DNA from: Chiua virens
Lineage: Eukaryota > Basidiomycota > Agaricomycetes > Boletales > Boletaceae
DNA length: 64,000 nt
NCBI GenBank assembly: GCA_019787685.1
Contig: JAHNUO010000006.1
Coordinates: 2,108,001-2,172,000, forward strand
Direction: 5' to 3'
In this document: positions 44,576-55,616 of the stretch, piece after piece
How positions within the stretch are numbered: position 1 is the stretch's first letter
Layout of the letters: each line of letters begins with the position of its first letter
Translations under genes and position numbers: made by a program
Notes under the pieces: generated by a model
What the model was told of the DNA's origin: nothing
Databases searched by the model: none
Seen by the model: the letters and a program-made list of their open reading frames with translations, nothing else

Positions 44576-45984
44576 CTAAAGGGGGAAATCAGACAAGTTC
44601 ATCATCAAGGTGTTTGGCGACCATACGCGAGTGCGTTCATCGGGGCCCCTGTGCTTCGAAAATGGCTTCTGAACTTCGGCAACGTAGGCGGAAGTACGAC
44701 CACCGACGGAGACCCACTTGACAGTGGCAGGTTCCCCCGAAGGCTGTGAAATAATTTGGGGTTAGTACACGGTGGGAATGGGAAAGAAGTCAGAGACCAA
44801 TCTCATTGTTTGCTTTGCTTTCTTGCCTTTGCCCTGCACTGACAGCCTGAGAGGCACGCCGGTAAAATGAGGGAGACCTTACCCATCGATGGTGGAAGAT
44901 CCAATGATCGGGGTACTTGGCATCATCCGCGTTGGCTTCGACAGTAATGCGACATACGTCAGCAATCTGGTGATGCAGGGCGATGACTTGACTCTCGTCG
45001 AGGGTATTGCAGCGTTGCTCGGGATGCACTTGGGCTTGATATAATATTTCATCTGACCGGCATCAGAGTAAGGGGGGTAGAAAAGATGAGTAATGGGTAA
45101 GAGATTTATGTGTAACGGAAATGTGAGGACCTGCGAGATAATTTCCAATGCCAGCACTGAATGACTGATCCAACAGGAGAGCTTTAATTGGACAAAGTCG
45201 CTTCGAGACGGTACTATGAAAATCTCGGAAAGATGGCATGGATAAAATTGGATCGAAGCCGAGGTCGGAGATTGGGGGCTCGCTCAGCGGCGAGGAAGCG
45301 AGGCGGATGCGCCCGAGGCGACGCGCGTCGCAAAAAGCGAGTTCCGTGAAGCACGAATCGCTTTCTTGGATGAAGAGGATGAACTGATGGGCTGATATGA
45401 GTGCTGAGGAATGGTGGACAGAAGAGACAGACCTTGAAAAATCGTGGAGGCCAAGCGTCGGCAGAGTTGCCGAATGTTGATTTGTACTGCGGGGTTGGGC
45501 GGCCTCTCACCTACTTAATGGAAGTAAATGTGTAACCGGAGCGGAGTCTCACGGGTCGGAAGCAGACCTTGAGCATGCCCGTCATGCCAAAGTGCAGGAC
45601 AGGCATCCTGCCGTTTCCATCGAGCTGGATATAGAAACATTTGCCTAACGGATTAATCGATCACCTCGTGGCGGAAAAGTGCAGGACAAGATTTACCGCA
45701 TCGAGCTGCATCGGTAATTGTACGGCCAGAAATTTCCATGGCCTCAGGAGGAGACAAAAATAAGTAGACCGATTGAACGAAAACTTGAGAGAATCGCACA
45801 AAATCACGATGAGACAACCCAGAAAACACGAGCTGGTCTTCGGAGGTGTCAACATGATGGATCACCCTACCCTTCCCAATGGACCTAACAAGGGAAGCGG
45901 CTCGCTCGACCTCTGCTCAGATCAGGATCAAAATCATCATAAGATAAGCGACCATGAGAGGGTGTTACCTGGGAGCTCTGGCAT
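44576..45984 (-). CDS. Formamidopyrimidine-DNA glycosylase (Fpg/MutM type)
   Basis: Fpg removes oxidised purines such as 8-oxoguanine and FapyG and cuts the strand by beta,delta-elimination. Nine exons (45984-45969, 45912-45800, 45742-45697, 45644-45568, 45510-45433, 45383-45131, 45052-44883, 44833-44798, 44743-44576) join to 318 residues. The start is MPELPEVERAASLV: Pro2 is the catalytic amine and Glu3 its partner after Met removal. Then come GRVIHHVDTSEDQLVFSG, PVLHFGMTGML, WPPRFFK and ELAFCDARRLGRIRL. The H2TH motif LDQSFSAGIGNYLADEILYQAQVHP follows, and then HHRWGKGKK and VGGRTSAYVAEVQK. This last part replaces the bacterial zinc finger, as in plant and fungal Fpg. After AEVQK the reading to the TAG at 44578-44576 is less certain. 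Divergent from the MFS gene, 170 bp apart. Confidence 0.93.
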
Positions 45985-46154
45985 ATGAAAGAGTGCGTGC
46001 TGTGTTGAAATGCTGGCAATACGGTATCGTGCGAGTGTTGCGTTGCTGCTGGCAAGAATACACTTTGATCACGTAAGAAAAGGAGTCTTAATAACTTTTC
46101 CAGCTTTATGCGGCTCACTCCTTCACTTCTTTAGAACAATCAACTCTTCCTCCC
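45985..46154. promoter_or_regulatory. Shared divergent promoter, Fpg / MFS transporter
   Basis: 170 bp between opposite start codons. No clear motif was identified. Confidence 0.4.
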
Positions 46155-48388
46155 ATGGGCCTATTCAGCGGAAAGCCATGGGGTCTCAAATGGCGTTCCT
46201 CCATCTGGTTCATCACAATAGGTGTGTACGTCCCAGTCTCTCAGCGCGCACCCTACTCACCTCCACGTCGTTGCGGTTAGCTGTCGGCTTCGGTTTGTCG
46301 TGACACTCCCTCTGAGAGTCCCCTCCGTCTTACTCCTCCCTAGGCATCACTACAGATCTTCTCGTCTATTCTATTATCATCCCAGTCATTCCCTTCCAAC
46401 TTGAGCGTCTCAACTACAAGTCTGTCTCCTCTCTCACTGGCTGGCTCCTCTTTGCATATGTATGTTCTCTTCCATCCCGCAGATTCCCCTTGCTTACTTT
46501 CACGCAGTCTCTCGGGTTGGTTCTCAGTATGTCCTGCCGTCTTTCTTCTTTTTCTCCTTGATCCTCATTGATTGTCAGCCACAATACCTATCGCGGTGTA
46601 CGCGGAAAGGACTACCGCCAGGCGTCTTCCACTCGTCTTAGGTCTCATTGCTCTCCTGGGAGCTCAAGTCCTCCTCATGGAGGCACCTAATTACCCCCTC
46701 ATGGCCATCGCACGCGCCCTCCAAGGCATAAGTTCATCAGTGATCTGGATTGTTGGCTTGGCCCTCCTGTAATTCCTCTCCCTTGTTTCATTTCCCTTTT
46801 TTGGTGATCTTCTTTTCAGTTGTGATTCTACGCCAGAGAAGAAAATTGGCAGTCAGTTGCTTATTTGGTTGGTCGCTGACCACACGCTCACAAACTTGGC
46901 ACACTAGGACAGCTTGGCATCGCCATGACAGGTCTTTCCATTGGGTAAGCTTGCTACAATATTAATGTCGCCCTCCTTTCATCTGATGGTGCCAAGCCTT
47001 ATGGTTGGCACACCTGCGGGCGGGGGCTTATATACCCGATTCGGTTTTCGTGGGCCTTTCGTTTTCGGGGAAATATGCGCCTTTGTCGATCTGATCCTTC
47101 GTTTCCTCATCATCGAGAGAGATGCTGCAATCCAATGGGGATACGATCCAGCAACTTGTACAGAAATCCATATTGCAGACTTGGAAGCATCATCCTCGCC
47201 TCGCCATTCATTGGACGCTGTTGGACCTTCTGCATCGCACCTTACTTCCGCACAACCCACAGAAGAGCAGATCCCAACTACCGACATTCCCAGACCGAAC
47301 CCGAGCGCACTAGATTCTCACATTCCCCCTCCCCATGATGAAAGCACGTCGGAGACTTCGCTCGTTCGTAAACCACTCCCAGTGCTCTCGGTAATAAGCC
47401 TTCTAGGGCACTCCCCTCGTGCCATGGCCGCGCTAATCATGTCATTGGTATATGGGTAGGTTGCCGTGCCAACCCCATGATCGTTGATAGCTCATTGCCT
47501 CTGTAGCACTGTCAACAGTATGCAGGAACCGTCCCTTCCTCTCCACGCTCAATCTTTATGGGGATATAACTCTGCCCAAGTTGGTTTGGTATACATGGCA
47601 GGTCTTGTGCCCGCCTTGATCTGTGAGTATCTTTGAATGTCCTCAGGTTGTACCATTGCAGCAAAAGTGACTCCAAGTTAGCCTCCCCATTGGCCGGACT
47701 GTTTAGCGATCGCATAGGTCCAGAGATTATTGCACCTACGTGCTTATTTCTCGCTCTTCCTTGGTGGATTGTCCTGGCCCTCAGAGATTCGGTCGCCTTG
47801 TTTATCTTCGCGCTCGCTATGCAAAGTAAGTCTCATATTCTGATGTGTGCTCGTCTTATGTACATGACCCCTAGGTCTTTTTGTCTCGGGAGTTGTTCCT
47901 CCAGTCACTACAGAATTGGCGAATGTTTCTCGGCGTATGCCTGGTGTCGGATGTGAGTTTTGACTCGCCCTTATTTACCGACTAGTCTAACGGTACTCAG
48001 TTGCACATGTATATGGGGCTTTCAATTTGGCCTTCGGTGTTGGAACTGCTGGTGAGTATCTTTATATTTCTTACGTGACAACGTAATAGTGACTATGAAT
48101 AGTGGGCCCTGTAATTGGTGGACAAGTACGTACTTATTGAACCTCGACCGACAGAAATCTAATTTGCTCAAGGTTTACGACCATTTCAAACATGGTTGGA
48201 CTGCACTATGCTCCATAACGGCTGCACTGATTATGATATGTATTATGCTGGCATTTTGTTTTACTGGTGATAACCCTCTGCTGTCGAGGATGATGCAGAA
48301 CTGGTCACACGGACCGCTGGAGATGAAATCTCTCAGAGGACGATCCGACGGGAGAGCCACAGACGATTTGGACACGCACACTGCATGA
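46155..48388 (+). CDS. MFS transporter (drug/amine-type, unknown substrate)
   Basis: A major facilitator superfamily permease built from about ten exons. It opens MGLFSGKPWGLKWRSSIWFITI. The first helices (GITTDLLVYSIIIPVIPF, TGWLLFAY) belong to the fungal vesicular-amine-like/DHA branch. Later helices include RLPLVLGLIALLGAQVLLMEAP, ARALQGISSSVIWIVGLALL, and the mid-chain GTPAGGGLYTRFGFRGPF. A long polar loop, Ser/Pro rich (about 80 residues), joins the halves. The C-terminal half holds SPLAGLFSDRIGP (motif A-like), FNLAFGVGTAVGPVIGGQ and a last helix (ITAALIMICIMLAF). The loop and motifs give 12 predicted helices. Substrate cannot be told. The stop is at 48386-48388. Confidence 0.85.
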
Positions 48389-48620
48389 TAACTTTCGGGA
48401 CAAATGCGTTGGAGCATCCCCACCTCATCTATTCTATCGCAGGACTATTTGGCAATGATCGATACCACTCGATTGTATTATCGTACAGACTTTGACCGCA
48501 TAATGTATCACTGCCAGGCCATGAATGCGTATTCCGGTGATTTGTTAAGTTGGCAACACCACTTGAACGTTACTCACAATCGATCCATACTGAGGTCGGT
48601 TTGGGAGTTTTTTGTCCCCC

Positions 48621-50487
48621 ATGCCATCGCTTCAGACTGCACAGCTTGGCATGGACTCCGAAATGGATGCAGGGGCGACAGAACCGATGTCTTCAGAGTC
48701 CACTGTCTTGACGGCATATCCGCAAGGAACAACCAACGACGTCGCACCACAATCCGCATTTACATCGAGTCTCGACACCGACACCTGGACATCAAGCTCG
48801 CACCTGGGCTCTCAAAGCCGGAGCAACCTCAGACAAGCCTCTCTTGCGCTCGACACCGCGTACGAGCGGATTACCTCCCTCAGGAACAGTATCAACAACA
48901 TGTTGAATCGCATCCCGCCGGAAGCACCAGGGACGGGGACTTCTACGAGCACGACAGAAGCCGCCACCACGCAGCCTTACCATTCTCTCAGCTCCGACAC
49001 CAGCATTGGCCCGCCGCATTCCGCACTCGTACTCTCAGGCGAGCAAGTGGTGGAAGAGCTGAACTCGAGAGCTGCGAGGCTGCGTTCACTCATATCTCCC
49101 TCTGCCCGACAGAGGCTCGAGGAATTCGAATCCGGCAGCAGAAATAGCATGAGGGAGGAGTTTTCGTGGGATAGGTTCACTCAGAACGATCGTTCAGGAC
49201 TTGACAGAACTGACGTTCGTCCAACCCCAACCCGGCCACGCACACCACCCATGCCGGATCTCGTCATACCACGCGTTCGAGACCATGTTGATCCACGTGC
49301 TAGCGCAGCGGCGTGACTTCCAGAGTGCCCATCGGGATGACTCGAGCACGATGATTGGAAGACGCGTGGCTGCACGGGTGAACGCACCCGATAGTCACAC
49401 CAGTCTCTCGTCACGACTGTCGCTCTCGCAAATCGAGCAGCGGTTGCAGGCACAGACGGCCCAGATTGCACGGGAGTTGGAGAATATGACGGATCAATTG
49501 GCTGCTCAGAGGTCTAGACGGGTCGAACTGGCTTCCTCGAGTGCGCGCGGCGATAACGCTACAACCGCTGTGCAAGACAACAGGCCTTCTCATGCCACAT
49601 CGACCACTATTGGTGGTGACGCAAGGTCGGTGCCCAACCCCCCCGCGGGTGCGCGTCCTCTCAGACCCATCCGCGAAGTCACGCTCGTCGATAATTCTGC
49701 ACGCATTGTCCTTCCGCAGCCGATATCGCGTACATCATCTGATGGCATGCCTATTGATGACCTTTCGGCCCCCGCTCGCCGCAGTCTTTCCGCGGCTTAT
49801 AGGGAGCATATTGCGACGTACCGGGACCATGTTCCGGTTGGCAGTAGATCTCGCGACAGCCCTCAGAATCTTGTAAATGCACCTGGGGTCCGAGAGACAC
49901 TCGCCAATCTTCTCGCGCGGGATCGGGATGAGCGGCTGTTGCCTACCCGTTCGGTTGACACATTGACACGCCCCGGTGATGACACCAATCGGAGGGACGA
50001 CGCGTCGGTCCGTTCCTCTCCGTCACCTCCAGTGGCACAAGGCAGACGTCGGCGGGGTTGGAGTGAGCTCCTTTCCCGTGAATCTTCTACTATCAGATGT
50101 CTAACACATGATACAGCCTGGCTGAATGCCGACGGGGATGAAATCGATTCTGACGAGGATGAACACGTGTCGCCACACACTCGGCGCCTGCGAATGCGCT
50201 TTGCCTATGGCATGCCAAACGAACCGGCGACGCGATCCCATACGGTCACCATTGAGGACATCCTCTGGCGGACGTCTGGAAGTGACAGTGAACCGGATGT
50301 GCTCTCGCCGGACTCGACCGAAAGTTACGCGTCGCTTTTCCATGGCTCGCCTCCCCGGCCGCCGGTTTCCCGTCCGCACCCGCTCCCGACACCGGCCGAA
50401 GAGATGTTGATACACCCTGCCACCAAGCCGCCTCAACAGCCACGGGAGATTTGGGTGTCCAAATACGCTAGTCTGGCTGGCCGGTGA
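48621..50487 (+). CDS. Uncharacterised Ser/Arg-rich coiled-coil protein
   Basis: A long, nearly intronless open region. Two frames join neatly if a 49-nt intron at 49313-49361 is removed, keeping DPRASAAA next to RVAARVNAPDS. A second short intron (39 nt, near 50080-50118) would join SELLS to WLNADGDEID. The protein has a short helix (LDTAYERITSLRNSINNML), a Ser/Ala-rich part, and a clear coiled coil near SLSQIEQRLQAQTAQIARELENMTDQLAAQRSRR. Then come Arg/Ser-rich disorder, an acidic patch (DEIDSDEDE) and a more conserved-looking C terminus (THDTAW/NADGDE, RLRMRFAYGMP, TVTIEDILWRTSG, EIWVSKYASLAG). I recognise no family. Localisation and role are unknown. Confidence 0.6.
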
Positions 50488-51195
50488 TCCGTTTCTTTTT
50501 TTCTTATTTGGCGGTGTCTCGCCGTCTGGACGCGTTTGTTTTTCCTGGCATTGGACGTTGGTAATATCATTGAGTTGATCTTCATCCCTCTTTTTCCATC
50601 TCATTCATCCATCACACATACACAGTTCTTTGTTAGTTATTCGTAAATTGCCTAGTCCAAGTATACACCCATCGTTCTTGTCCTTGTCTCTCCTTTACTT
50701 GACATCGTACCGTGCGAAAAGTAGCTATAGTGGGGGAATTTAAACGCGATCGTTGGCTTTAAGGTTTTTCCTTCTTTACTGTCATGCGTGCTGCCTCGTC
50801 CAACCCTGCTGTTTTTCCCGGTCCGGTATGGCAGTCGGGGATAGGATGGGCTCTTTCCTCTTCAGAAGGGCGGACTGTATTCGCTCCAGGCAACGAAGAG
50901 GTGGTTTGTCACGCAATAATGGGATTGGCAAACGCGGACCGCAACCCCTGTTGCACCAAGGGGCTGTGAAACGGTGCCAGACACGTCTCGAATCGTTTAA
51001 TCAAATCTGTTGCAATGTGACGACGCCCGTTGTACATATATCATTCACGTCAGGGCAGTTATTAAACATTCAGATCCAAAAGCGTATTTTGTAAACCTGT
51101 ACTTCATTAATGCTCAATCACATTATTCATGACAGCAACGACGCTGTACAAGGACGCGTATTATTCTAGACGAACGTTGAGAAACGCGAAGAGGG
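50488..51195. other. Intergenic between convergent genes
   Basis: About 710 bp of 3' flanks. The open frames up to 113 codons near 50753-51094 have no domain or splice support. Confidence 0.45.
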
Positions 51196-53650
51196 TCATG
51201 TTTGCGCGGGCGACGGCGTCGCCTGGTACGCCCCGTAATAGTTGGGCTGGTACATGCTCGGGTTGTACGCACCAACAACACCCGCCTGACCTGCGACTGC
51301 ACTTCTCATATGTGGTGGCAGCGTCGGGGCGACATACCCCGGCGTGCCTGCACCAGCAGGGGTTGTCCACGCTCCTCCCGCGGCTGGTTGATATGCTTTC
51401 GCAACCGGCGTCGCTGCCGCAACCGTATTTGCCACTGCACGCTGACCCGTTGCCTGCGATGTCGCACTAAAAAAGCCCGCATAGGATGTTGGCATCGTGC
51501 TCGGGGTCGTCGCCGGCACCGTAGGCGTGGCAGCTGCTGCTGTACTGGGCTGTGGCGTTCCTTTGCGTGAACCACCCGCGGATGTACTGGTCTGCGTCTG
51601 GGGGTTGTATTGATACCACGACGAATAGGCATATTGTTGCTGCCCTGCGGCAGCATACGGTTGACTTTGATAATACTGCGACGAGGCTTGTGCCTGTCCG
51701 GTCGTTGGGGTTGCGTATGCGCTGGGATAGTACGGCGTTGGTTGACCAGGTTTGTATTGATAACCAGTCCGATATGGCGTCGCGTAATTATAGGCATAAC
51801 CGGCGTAAGCTTGGGCGGTTGCTGCTGCTGTGGCAACGACGGCCTGGGCGGGCGCGGCTTGGGTGGGCGCTGGAGCATGGGCGGGTGTTGATGGGGCTGC
51901 GGGAATTGGGGTTGCAGTCGACTTGATGTAGAGGGTAGAGTCGTCCCGGAGGGCCGTCGTGTGTTCTGCAGGAAGTGTCCCGTGCCAGCCTTGGGTAGGT
52001 GCTATGGGTAGAGTTCGTTGGAGCTTATGCAGGACGGATTGCGATGGAATGAGAGGTGCACTGTCAGAAGTAGACAAACGCGGTCGTAGACACGCGAGAA
52101 GACAAAGCGAGTCAAATATACTCTGAGCTGTAGGGTAAAATTAGACCCAAATGTCCAAAATCATATGGATAGGACATTGCAACCGACCAGTATCCCATTC
52201 TTCGGATCCCTCTTCAACCGGACGAAACTCGCCTGGCTTTGATAGCCGTTTGTTCTGGAGTTCTTCCAGTCTTTTGAGGGCTTTGGCGTTTCGTTCCAGT
52301 AGTTCGTGTACAGCTGCTTCAAGTTCCAGACTTCCGAGTGCCTGCTTGAGTAAAGCCAACTGTTCCGCCGGAAAAAGTCCTTTCAAGGCTGCTTCATCGT
52401 CGAGCAGCCCATTCTTGTCAGACTCGTGAGTTCCATTGGGCTGAGGAGAGTCTATGGTTTCGTCCGAGGGCTGCTGTGTCACGGGTTCGTGTTCGTGTTC
52501 GTCCGCAGACCTCCTTTTTCTATCTTCCCATCTCCAAAACAACTCACCCATGGCGGAACGGCCGACCTCGACGCCATCTTGTTCGAATACGGGGGCAAAG
52601 CTAGCATACGGGCCGTAATCTAGGAATGCACCACAACTGACGCGACGGGGGCCGGGGAGTTTCAGTTTGTACCCTGGGGGCTTCTTCGGAACATAGGATG
52701 CCAATGTGATGGAGGACGGCTCTTCGGAAGAGGCATCCGCTGGGGCTGGGGCAGAAGGGGAAGGTAATATAGCGACTAGGTCGGCATTTGCGGTGAGTAG
52801 GTCCTTCAAGGGCTTGCTATCCGAGGGTACGAGATCGGAGTTGAGGGAGGACCACCAAGTTCCGAAAGGTAAGCGTTGCATGAGCGCGTACTTTTTCGTC
52901 TGATGGAGAAGGGCATGCTTTTCGGGGCTCGGAATGGGTTTTGTTTCGGACGTAGAAGAGGTGTCAGGGGCGTCGGGGAGGAGAGAGTCAATGTCGAGAG
53001 GAAGGGAGAGAGAGTGGCAAGAGGCCTGGTCAAGGAGAGAACATGCAAGATTGCAGAAACGGAGTTGCTGTGCGGCAGGGGAGGAAGGACGAGATCTGGG
53101 ATGGTAAGATACGGGGAAGAGATTTTGAACTGCGGCCTGAATGTGGAGATGAGTTGACGCGAGGAAGAGAGGGAAACGAGCTTACACGGAGGACACGGAG
53201 GGGATGTTGGGAGGACTCCCTGAGAAGAGCGCGGAGAGAGAAGGAGGTAGACTGTGATTTGGAGGTGGAAGGCTCTGAGGAGGGGAGGGGGAAGACGCGG
53301 TCGAGGAGGGCTTGAGAATCGATGCTATTTGGAGAGTTGGTAGACGCTGAGAGGGTTGGAAGGGGTACTTACAGGTCAAGGACGTCGAGTATCTGCTGGG
53401 CGTGTGTGGGGTCGATTGGGACATCTGCGGTAAGAGGGAGGTGGTGTAATTTTTGGGGATGAAGGGTGTCGTCGTCGATGTCGATGTTGTTCTCGTCTTT
53501 TATGCGCAGCTGCTTTGTAGGGGGGTGATCGTCGTTTTCTAAGAGAGAATTGCGTTTTCGTTTCTTTGTGACTGACTTTGAGCGAGAAACGGTCGGCTGA
53601 TCTTTTTCGTTGTGTAGCTGTGTCGCTGAACTTCGCGTTGCGCGGGCCAT
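51196..53650 (-). CDS. Uncharacterised nuclear-looking protein with Tyr/Ala-rich prion-like tail
   Basis: Four or more exons join in one frame from ATG 53650 to a stop at 51196. The first exon is basic (RSKSVTKKRKRNS, PPTKQLRIKDE: likely nuclear signals) and ends in a helix (THAQQILDVLDL). After IDSQALLDRVFPLP come PFGTWWSSLNSDLV, a conserved-looking core (VPKKPPGYKLKLPGPRRVSCGAFLDYGPYASFAPVFEQDG, VGRSAMGELFWRWE), an acidic loop, and a helical pair (AEQLALLKQALGSLELEAAVHELLERNAKALKRLEELQNKRL). DTAQSIFDSLCLLACLRPR follows. The last 200 residues are Ala/Tyr/Gln/Pro/Thr-rich (QYAYSSWYQYN) like a prion-type low-complexity domain. It might be a chromatin or transcription cofactor, which is only inference. 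Divergent from mL43. Confidence 0.6.
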
Positions 53651-53778
53651 GGCCGACTGACGATTTACGGAAATTCTAGGCGAGTCGCGCGCTCGGTATG
53701 AACGCGCATCGGAGTTTACACTTTTTCAATCTCAGACTACCCCTCAGCCGACAATGCCGTGTCTTGCTCACCGTCGAC
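53651..53778. promoter_or_regulatory. Shared divergent promoter, unknown gene / mL43
   Basis: 128 bp between opposite start codons, pyrimidine-rich toward mL43. Confidence 0.4.
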
Positions 53779-54254
53779 CATGGCGTCCACTCTGTTAAGG
53801 GCACAGCTACGCTCCGCACCCGCCAACGGACACGCCGCCTTCGTCCCTTCCATACGCAAAGTCGTCCTCGAGTTCTGCCAGCATGGCCCCTCCTCCGCCA
53901 ACACACGCATATTCATCTCAAAAGACATGGAACGCCTCGCCCGCGAAAACCCACACGTCGAATTCGTGGTCAAGCAGCGCAACGGTCATGAACCCATCGC
54001 GCGCGGCTTTTACTGGTGCGTCGCACCCCCCTTTCCGCTGCCCCACTGACTTGCTGGCAGTGAACGGACGGGACAAGGTGATACCCCTGCAGCGACTGGA
54101 GGTGAACGGGGTAGAGAGCAAGGTGCAACTCATATTGGACTCGTCTGGAGCGAAGATCAAGGCGTTAAAAAGAGGGCGGATAGTTGAGAGCATGTCCGAG
54201 TCGGTTCGGGGTATCTGGAGCGGGTTGCACGTCGACACGCCGTTTACACTCTGA
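53779..54254 (+). CDS. MRPL51: Mitochondrial large-subunit ribosomal protein mL43 (MRPL51/L51-S25 fold)
   Basis: mL43 belongs to the L51_S25_CI-B8 thioredoxin-like family and sits in the mitochondrial large ribosomal subunit. Exon 1 holds FVPSIRKVVLEFCQHGPSSANTRIF, SKDMERLARENPHVEFVVKQR and HEPIARGFY. Exon 2 holds NGRDKVIPLQRL, KVQLILDSSGAKIKALKR and the family end ESVRGIWSGLH. The two exons join only if the donor loses one G: TACTGGTGCG reads one base too long, whereas TACTGTGCG would keep FYLNGRDK. I read this as a one-base insertion in a GG run at about 54014-54016. About 125 residues, usual for fungi. Confidence 0.9.
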
Positions 54255-54354
54255 GTACCAAATTTTTGTCTCATGTCACAAAACACGCCGTTGCCTGCAG
54301 GCATTCTTTTTTTTTACTATCTCTCTGTCTCACTTCCCCTTGTGTTCTCCCACC

Positions 54355-55305
54355 ATGAACAAGGTCCGTATCTCTTCCTCCCTCCCCTCCCCTCCCCTTA
54401 CACCCGTTTCCAGTCATCCTACGAACACCTACTGACCGATTGGCTCGAAACAGATTCCATAGTCAATGTACGTTCTTCTCCTCATCCACATCCATCCATC
54501 CCAACTCTTTCCCAGTCTCCCGCCGAGCTATCCCCCGTCATCTCCCTCAGCGATCTCCCCGTGAGCACCCTCACCGATGACGACACACCCCGCTGATCTC
54601 GACCGCCGCCGCCAGGATGTCATTCCCGAGCATGACGAGTATCGTGCCATGCCTCACAGCCTTCGTTACGTTCTCGTCAGTCTCTCTTTCTCGTCTTCAA
54701 TGTCCCCATTCTTACCCATTCCTTTCCCTCAGACCCCACCCACACCCGAGACGTTTGTTCGCCCGAAAAGCATCCTCCTCGAATCCGCGTTCTCTCACGT
54801 GCCCCAGAGTCCCTCCCCGTATTCGAGATCTAGACGGTCGCCTTCTTCTGATTCGCACAATGGTGGCGTATCCCGTGCACGGCAAAGTGTGTCTTCAATC
54901 GGCTCTTGTTCCACCGCACACACGCGTTCGGCCGTCCCTGTCAAGTCGATCCTTACAAGACATGATTCTGGCATCTCGATGGTCACGACTACGAAATCCA
55001 CTCGTCGTAAAAAGAGACGCACTCTACCTTCTGTAAAGTTCGTCGACGCACCCACCGTCCACTACGAAGATGACATCTACTGTAACGATCCTTTCCGTTC
55101 TCCACCTTCTCCTCTCGATCCGCCCGAGCCAACCCGCTGGTTCACAAGGTGGTGGAAGAGATCTCCCCCGCCACGTCCCCCTATTTCCGGCCCATATCAC
55201 TTGTCCTATGGCGCGTCGCTGGCAGACGCCTATACCTCTAGATCAAAGCCAAAGTCAGGCAGGCTAAAACGGCTATGGCAACAATTGACAAGCCTAGTCG
55301 GCTGA
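54355..55305 (+). CDS. Uncharacterised fungal protein, basic and Pro/Ser-rich
   Basis: Five short exons with good GT..AG ends (MNK; SSYEHLLTDWLETDSIVN; SPAELSPVISLSDLP; DVIPEHDEYRAMPHSLRYVL; then one long exon) read through in frame to a TGA at 55303-55305. The first exon is only 9 nt. The last exon is Ser/Pro/Arg rich, with VKSILTRHDSGISM, KSTRRKKRRTLPSVKFVDAPTVHYEDDIY and a C terminus FTRWWKRSPPPRPP then GRLKRLWQQLTSL. The KSILTR and RRKKRR parts could be a docking or nuclear motif. I recognise no domain. The consistent introns argue that it is a real gene. Confidence 0.6.
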
Positions 55306-55616
55306 CCTACACCCAGCTTCGGTTTCATGGCTCGTGCACCCTTCAGTTCTCTGCCTATCGTGGCCATCGCGGCTGCGGTATGCCTGCGAATACGAAGAGG
55401 GCTTCGTTTCCGCCCACACATGCGTTTTATGTCCAAGTCACGCACCGATCGACTCGGTGATTCGTTACACGCCGTGCGTGTCCATGCTAGATTCTTCATA
55501 CCGCCATTGCATACATACCACGCATGTATCTTAGTCACGCCCATTAGGTCCACCGTTTTGCTAATTGAGCCGCTATGCGTCAGATACATGTATCTAGATC
55601 TCATAAGTACAAGTAC
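55306..55616. other. Intergenic between convergent genes
   Basis: About 310 bp. The frames here are short and unsupported. Confidence 0.45.

Noticed and set aside
44354..44749. 131-codon open frame on the plus strand after SUB2
   Set aside because: It lies opposite the last exon of the Fpg gene, whose minus-strand protein (VGGRTSAYVAEVQK) is clearly the coding one.
49290..49370. Apparent frameshift in the gene at 48621-50487
   Set aside because: A 49-nt GT..AG intron (49313-49361) joins the two frames exactly, so no error is needed.
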